Part shown: positions 21,072 through 23,072 of the stretch, piece by piece
Position numbering within the stretch: position 1 is the first letter of the stretch
Layout: every line of letters starts with the position of its first letter
NCBI GenBank assembly: GCA_934623455.1
Contig: CAKTVK010000027.1
Span: 1 to 23,072, forward strand
Length of the DNA: 23,072 nucleotides
Origin: an uncultured Eggerthellaceae bacterium
GTDB lineage: Bacteria > Actinomycetota > Coriobacteriia > Coriobacteriales > Eggerthellaceae
Direction of reading: 5' to 3'
Notes under the pieces: generated by a model
Seen by the model: the letters and a program-made list of their open reading frames with translations, nothing else
The model's database searches: none
Told to the model about the DNA's origin: nothing
Position numbers and translations under genes: made by a program

Positions 21072-21344
21072 ATGAGCGGCCTGGGATCAGCGTTTGAAAT
21101 CAACGAGGGGCAGTTCGTGCGGGGGGATAGAATTGCGTTGCTCGCAAATAGCGGTGCAATTCTAGCGGCGCGTCGCGATGGAGTGAGCAAAGGCGGGGGC
21201 AAGCGCGATAGGGGCGAAGGAAGAGGCCAGCGCGATAGTGGAAGGTTGCGATGCTTATGCAACCCGCGATGCACGTGCAACCCGCGCAACCCGCACGCGC
21301 AACATGCCCGTCATCTGCGCGAAACAGAGTGTTTACGCGCGTAA
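21072..21344 (+). CDS. Doubtful small ORF, 90 residues
   Basis: An open frame starting MSGLGSAFEINEGQFVRGD behind a very good AGGAGG, but only one base separates that site from the ATG, too close for efficient use. The second half is Arg/Gly/Cys-rich and reflects low-complexity DNA with three GCAACCCGC units near 21260-21290. No family recognised. It may be noise or a decayed gene in the amt upstream region. Confidence 0.2.
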   Translation: MSGLGSAFEINEGQFVRGDRIALLANSGAILAARRDGVSKGGGKRDRGEGRGQRDSGRLRCLCNPRCTCNPRNPHAQHARHLRETECLRA

Positions 21345-21356
21345 CAGAGACGAAAC
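21341..21356 (+). promoter_or_regulatory. Possible GlnR-like nitrogen-control half site upstream of amt
   Basis: GTAAC, six bases, GAAAC matches one a-b unit of the actinobacterial GlnR box. It lies 83 bases before the amt start. Only one unit is clear (two are usual), so chance is possible. Confidence 0.3.
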
Positions 21357-21438
21357 CGCCAGCTAATAAACGCGACTCATAGCTCTGCTTTAATGAAACG
21401 CGTAAAGCAAAACCTGAAACGAAAGGAAGGTGGTTTTG

Positions 21439-22722
21439 ATGGATGCAGCATTGACGGGCTTCATCCTCATATGCGCGTTTTTCGTGCTGTTCATGACGCC
21501 AGGTGTGTCGTTCTTCTACGGAGGCATGTCGCGCAAGAAGAACGTTGGCAACACTATTATCATGTGTTTTTTGGCGTTGGGCCTGGTGGGTGCCCTGTGG
21601 TGCGTTGAAGGATTCTCGGTTGCATTTGATGGCCAGTTCGCCGATACCGCTCTGGGTCAGTTTATCGGCGGTTTTGGTCAACTGTTCCTGAGCGGTACCG
21701 ACATGGCGGCAGTGGATAGCACGGTAGACGGTCTGCCGGATATGGCGTTCGCGGTCTTCCAAGGTGCGTTCTGCATGATCACGGTGGGCATCATCGTGGG
21801 CTCCGTATCCGGACGTATCAAGTTCGGTGCTATTGCGGCATTCCTTACCGCGTGGGTTGTTCTGGTCTACGGCCCGCTGGCGCACATGGTTTGGGGCGGC
21901 GGCCTGATTGGCGGCACCATTGGCGCGCTTGACTTCGCAGGTGGCGACGTTGTCCACATCTCTTCGGGCTTGACCGGCCTGGTGCTGTGCATCCTGTGCG
22001 GTTCGCGTCGCGGTTTCGGCCACACGAGCTATCGCGCTCACAACACCCCGATGGTTGCGCTGGGTGCAGCGCTCCTGTGGTTTGGTTGGTTCGGTTTCAA
22101 CGCTGGCTCAGCGCTGGCGGATTCGTTCGGTAATGCCGATGGCGCAAGCATTGCGGCCCTGGCTGGCATGAACACGCTGGTCGCAAGCGCAGCGGCGTGC
22201 CTGAGCTGGATGGTTACCGATAAGCTGTCCACAGGTAAATCCACGCTGGTCGGCGCCTGCACCGGTTTGGTCGCAGGCCTGGTTGTGATTACCCCTGCCG
22301 CAGGCTTCGTTGAAACGTGGGCAGCCCTTATCATGGGCATTGTGGTCAGCCCCATCTGCTACTTCTGCGTGTCTCGCCTGAAGTACAAGCTGGGTTACGA
22401 CGACGCGCTTGATGCGTTTGGCTGCCACTGCATCGGCGGTATTGTGGGCGGCATTCTGACGGGCATCTTCTGTGTGCCTGAGCTTTCCTGGACCGACTTC
22501 GGCGGCCTGCTGTACACGGGCGATCCCTCGCTGCTGATCAGCCAGATTCTGGGCATTGTTGTTACCATCGTGTTCGTGGGCCTTATGACGCTGATTCTGG
22601 GTCTTATCGTGAAGAAGTGCTTCGGCGGCTCGCTGGCCCTGACCGGCTACGACGAAGCGAAGGGCATGGACGTTGCCCAGCACGGCGAATCTGCTTACCC
22701 GGCCTTTGACGGCCTTGACTAA
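21439..22722 (+). CDS. amt: Ammonium transporter
   Basis: A 427-residue integral membrane channel of the Amt/MEP/Rh family that admits ammonium when nitrogen is scarce. The start at 21439 has AAGGAAGG eight bases upstream and gives MDAALTGFILICAFFVLFMTPG, the usual first helix; a GTG three codons earlier overlaps the binding site. Signatures: FFYGGMSRKKN, the twin pore histidines in GDVVHISSGLTGL and FGCHCIGGIVGG, and FGWFGFNAGSAL. About eleven helices are present and the length is normal. The PII gene glnK follows after 12 bases, the nearly universal pairing in which GlnK plugs the channel. Confidence 0.97.
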   Translation: MDAALTGFILICAFFVLFMTPGVSFFYGGMSRKKNVGNTIIMCFLALGLVGALWCVEGFSVAFDGQFADTALGQFIGGFGQLFLSGTDMAAVDSTVDGLPDMAFAVFQGAFCMITVGIIVGSVSGRIKFGAIAAFLTAWVVLVYGPLAHMVWGGGLIGGTIGALDFAGGDVVHISSGLTGLVLCILCGSRRGFGHTSYRAHNTPMVALGAALLWFGWFGFNAGSALADSFGNADGASIAALAGMNTLVASAAACLSWMVTDKLSTGKSTLVGACTGLVAGLVVITPAAGFVETWAALIMGIVVSPICYFCVSRLKYKLGYDDALDAFGCHCIGGIVGGILTGIFCVPELSWTDFGGLLYTGDPSLLISQILGIVVTIVFVGLMTLILGLIVKKCFGGSLALTGYDEAKGMDVAQHGESAYPAFDGLD

Positions 22723-22734
22723 AGGAGGCATTTC

Positions 22735-23072
22735 ATGAAGAAAGTTCAAGCAATTGTGCGTCCTGAAATGCTGGAGCCTTTGAAGGACGCCTCGAAGCAG
22801 GCAGGCTTTGGCGGTATGACGGTTGCGGCTGTTCACGGCTGCGGAACGCAAGGCGGTTGGAAGGAGTACTTCCGCGGAAGCGAAATCATGGTGAACATGC
22901 TCCCGAAGATGTCATGCGAGTTCGTGGTGGACGACGATCAGACGGAGCGCTTGATTGACGTGATTGTCGAAACGTGCCGCACAGGCAATGTGGGCGATGG
23001 CAAGATCTTTGTTTCGCCTGTTGAGGAAGTTGTTCGTATCCGTACGGGCGAGCGCGGAGGCGCGGCGCTGTA
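22735..23072 (+). CDS. glnK: PII signal protein, cut one base before its stop
   Basis: All 112 codons of a normal-length PII protein are visible; the window ends on TA, presumably the first two bases of the stop. It senses 2-oxoglutarate and ATP/ADP and gates the ammonium channel encoded 12 bases upstream. AAAGGAGG precedes the ATG. Q39 and the B-loop TGNVGDGKIFV are intact. The T-loop reads EYFRGSEIMVNMLPK, with Ile at position 51 where the uridylylated Tyr normally sits, so control by nucleotidylation at that site is not possible. Confidence 0.96.
   Translation, partial: MKKVQAIVRPEMLEPLKDASKQAGFGGMTVAAVHGCGTQGGWKEYFRGSEIMVNMLPKMSCEFVVDDDQTERLIDVIVETCRTGNVGDGKIFVSPVEEVVRIRTGERGGAAL

Overview
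The window looks like a stretch of chromosome from a fairly GC-rich anaerobic actinobacterium, most likely class Coriobacteriia (Eggerthellaceae-like). That placement rests on overall gene style: clostridial-type ferredoxin and IscS/IscU, ECF transporter with a T-box, Amt-GlnK, and moderately high GC. No rRNA or marker search was possible. Every gene I accept is on the + strand.

Layout. 1-3.3 kb: a group II cysteine desulfurase of visibly lower GC, a secreted coiled-coil M23 peptidase, and a 55-residue 2[4Fe-4S] ferredoxin closed by a strong terminator. 3.3-8.2 kb: an accessory island. After a 0.6 kb gene-poor stretch a good promoter with a very early terminator-like hairpin leads into a ClpP-like serine protease and a soluble VirD4/TraG-like ATPase (13 bp apart). 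A separate unit then encodes a fusion of a DUF4365-like PD-(D/E)XK nuclease domain, an Ala-rich linker and a DarT-like DNA ADP-ribosyltransferase domain. No DarG macrodomain antitoxin and no other conjugation genes are present. 8.2-10.8 kb: pheT, without pheS beside it. 10.85-11.64 kb: an IS200-type element (tnpA only) with a hairpin that occludes the tnpA ribosome binding site. 11.75-15.4 kb: a promoter and complete T-box leader with a UGG (Trp) specifier, followed by a four-gene ECF transporter (TrpP-like S component, two ATPases, EcfT), so tryptophan uptake is probably controlled by uncharged tRNA-Trp. 15.5-18.65 kb: cysK under a perfect 13-bp-arm operator wrapped around its -35 box, then iscS and iscU. 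Together they make cysteine, extract its sulfur and build Fe-S clusters. 18.65-21.0 kb: five 36-bp tandem repeats in frame behind the iscU stop, then two 269/268-bp direct repeats, each carrying a long interrupted inverted repeat, bracketing a gene for a DUF559/Vsr-like nuclease. 21.4-23.07 kb: amt and glnK, the latter ending one base before its stop codon; its T-loop lacks the modifiable tyrosine.

The two most unusual things are the DUF4365-DarT fusion next to the ClpP/VirD4-like pair (candidate defence or conflict system), and the hairpin-bearing repeat pair around the nuclease gene (candidate non-autonomous mobile unit or structured repeat family). Family assignments come from motifs read by eye; none was confirmed by database search.
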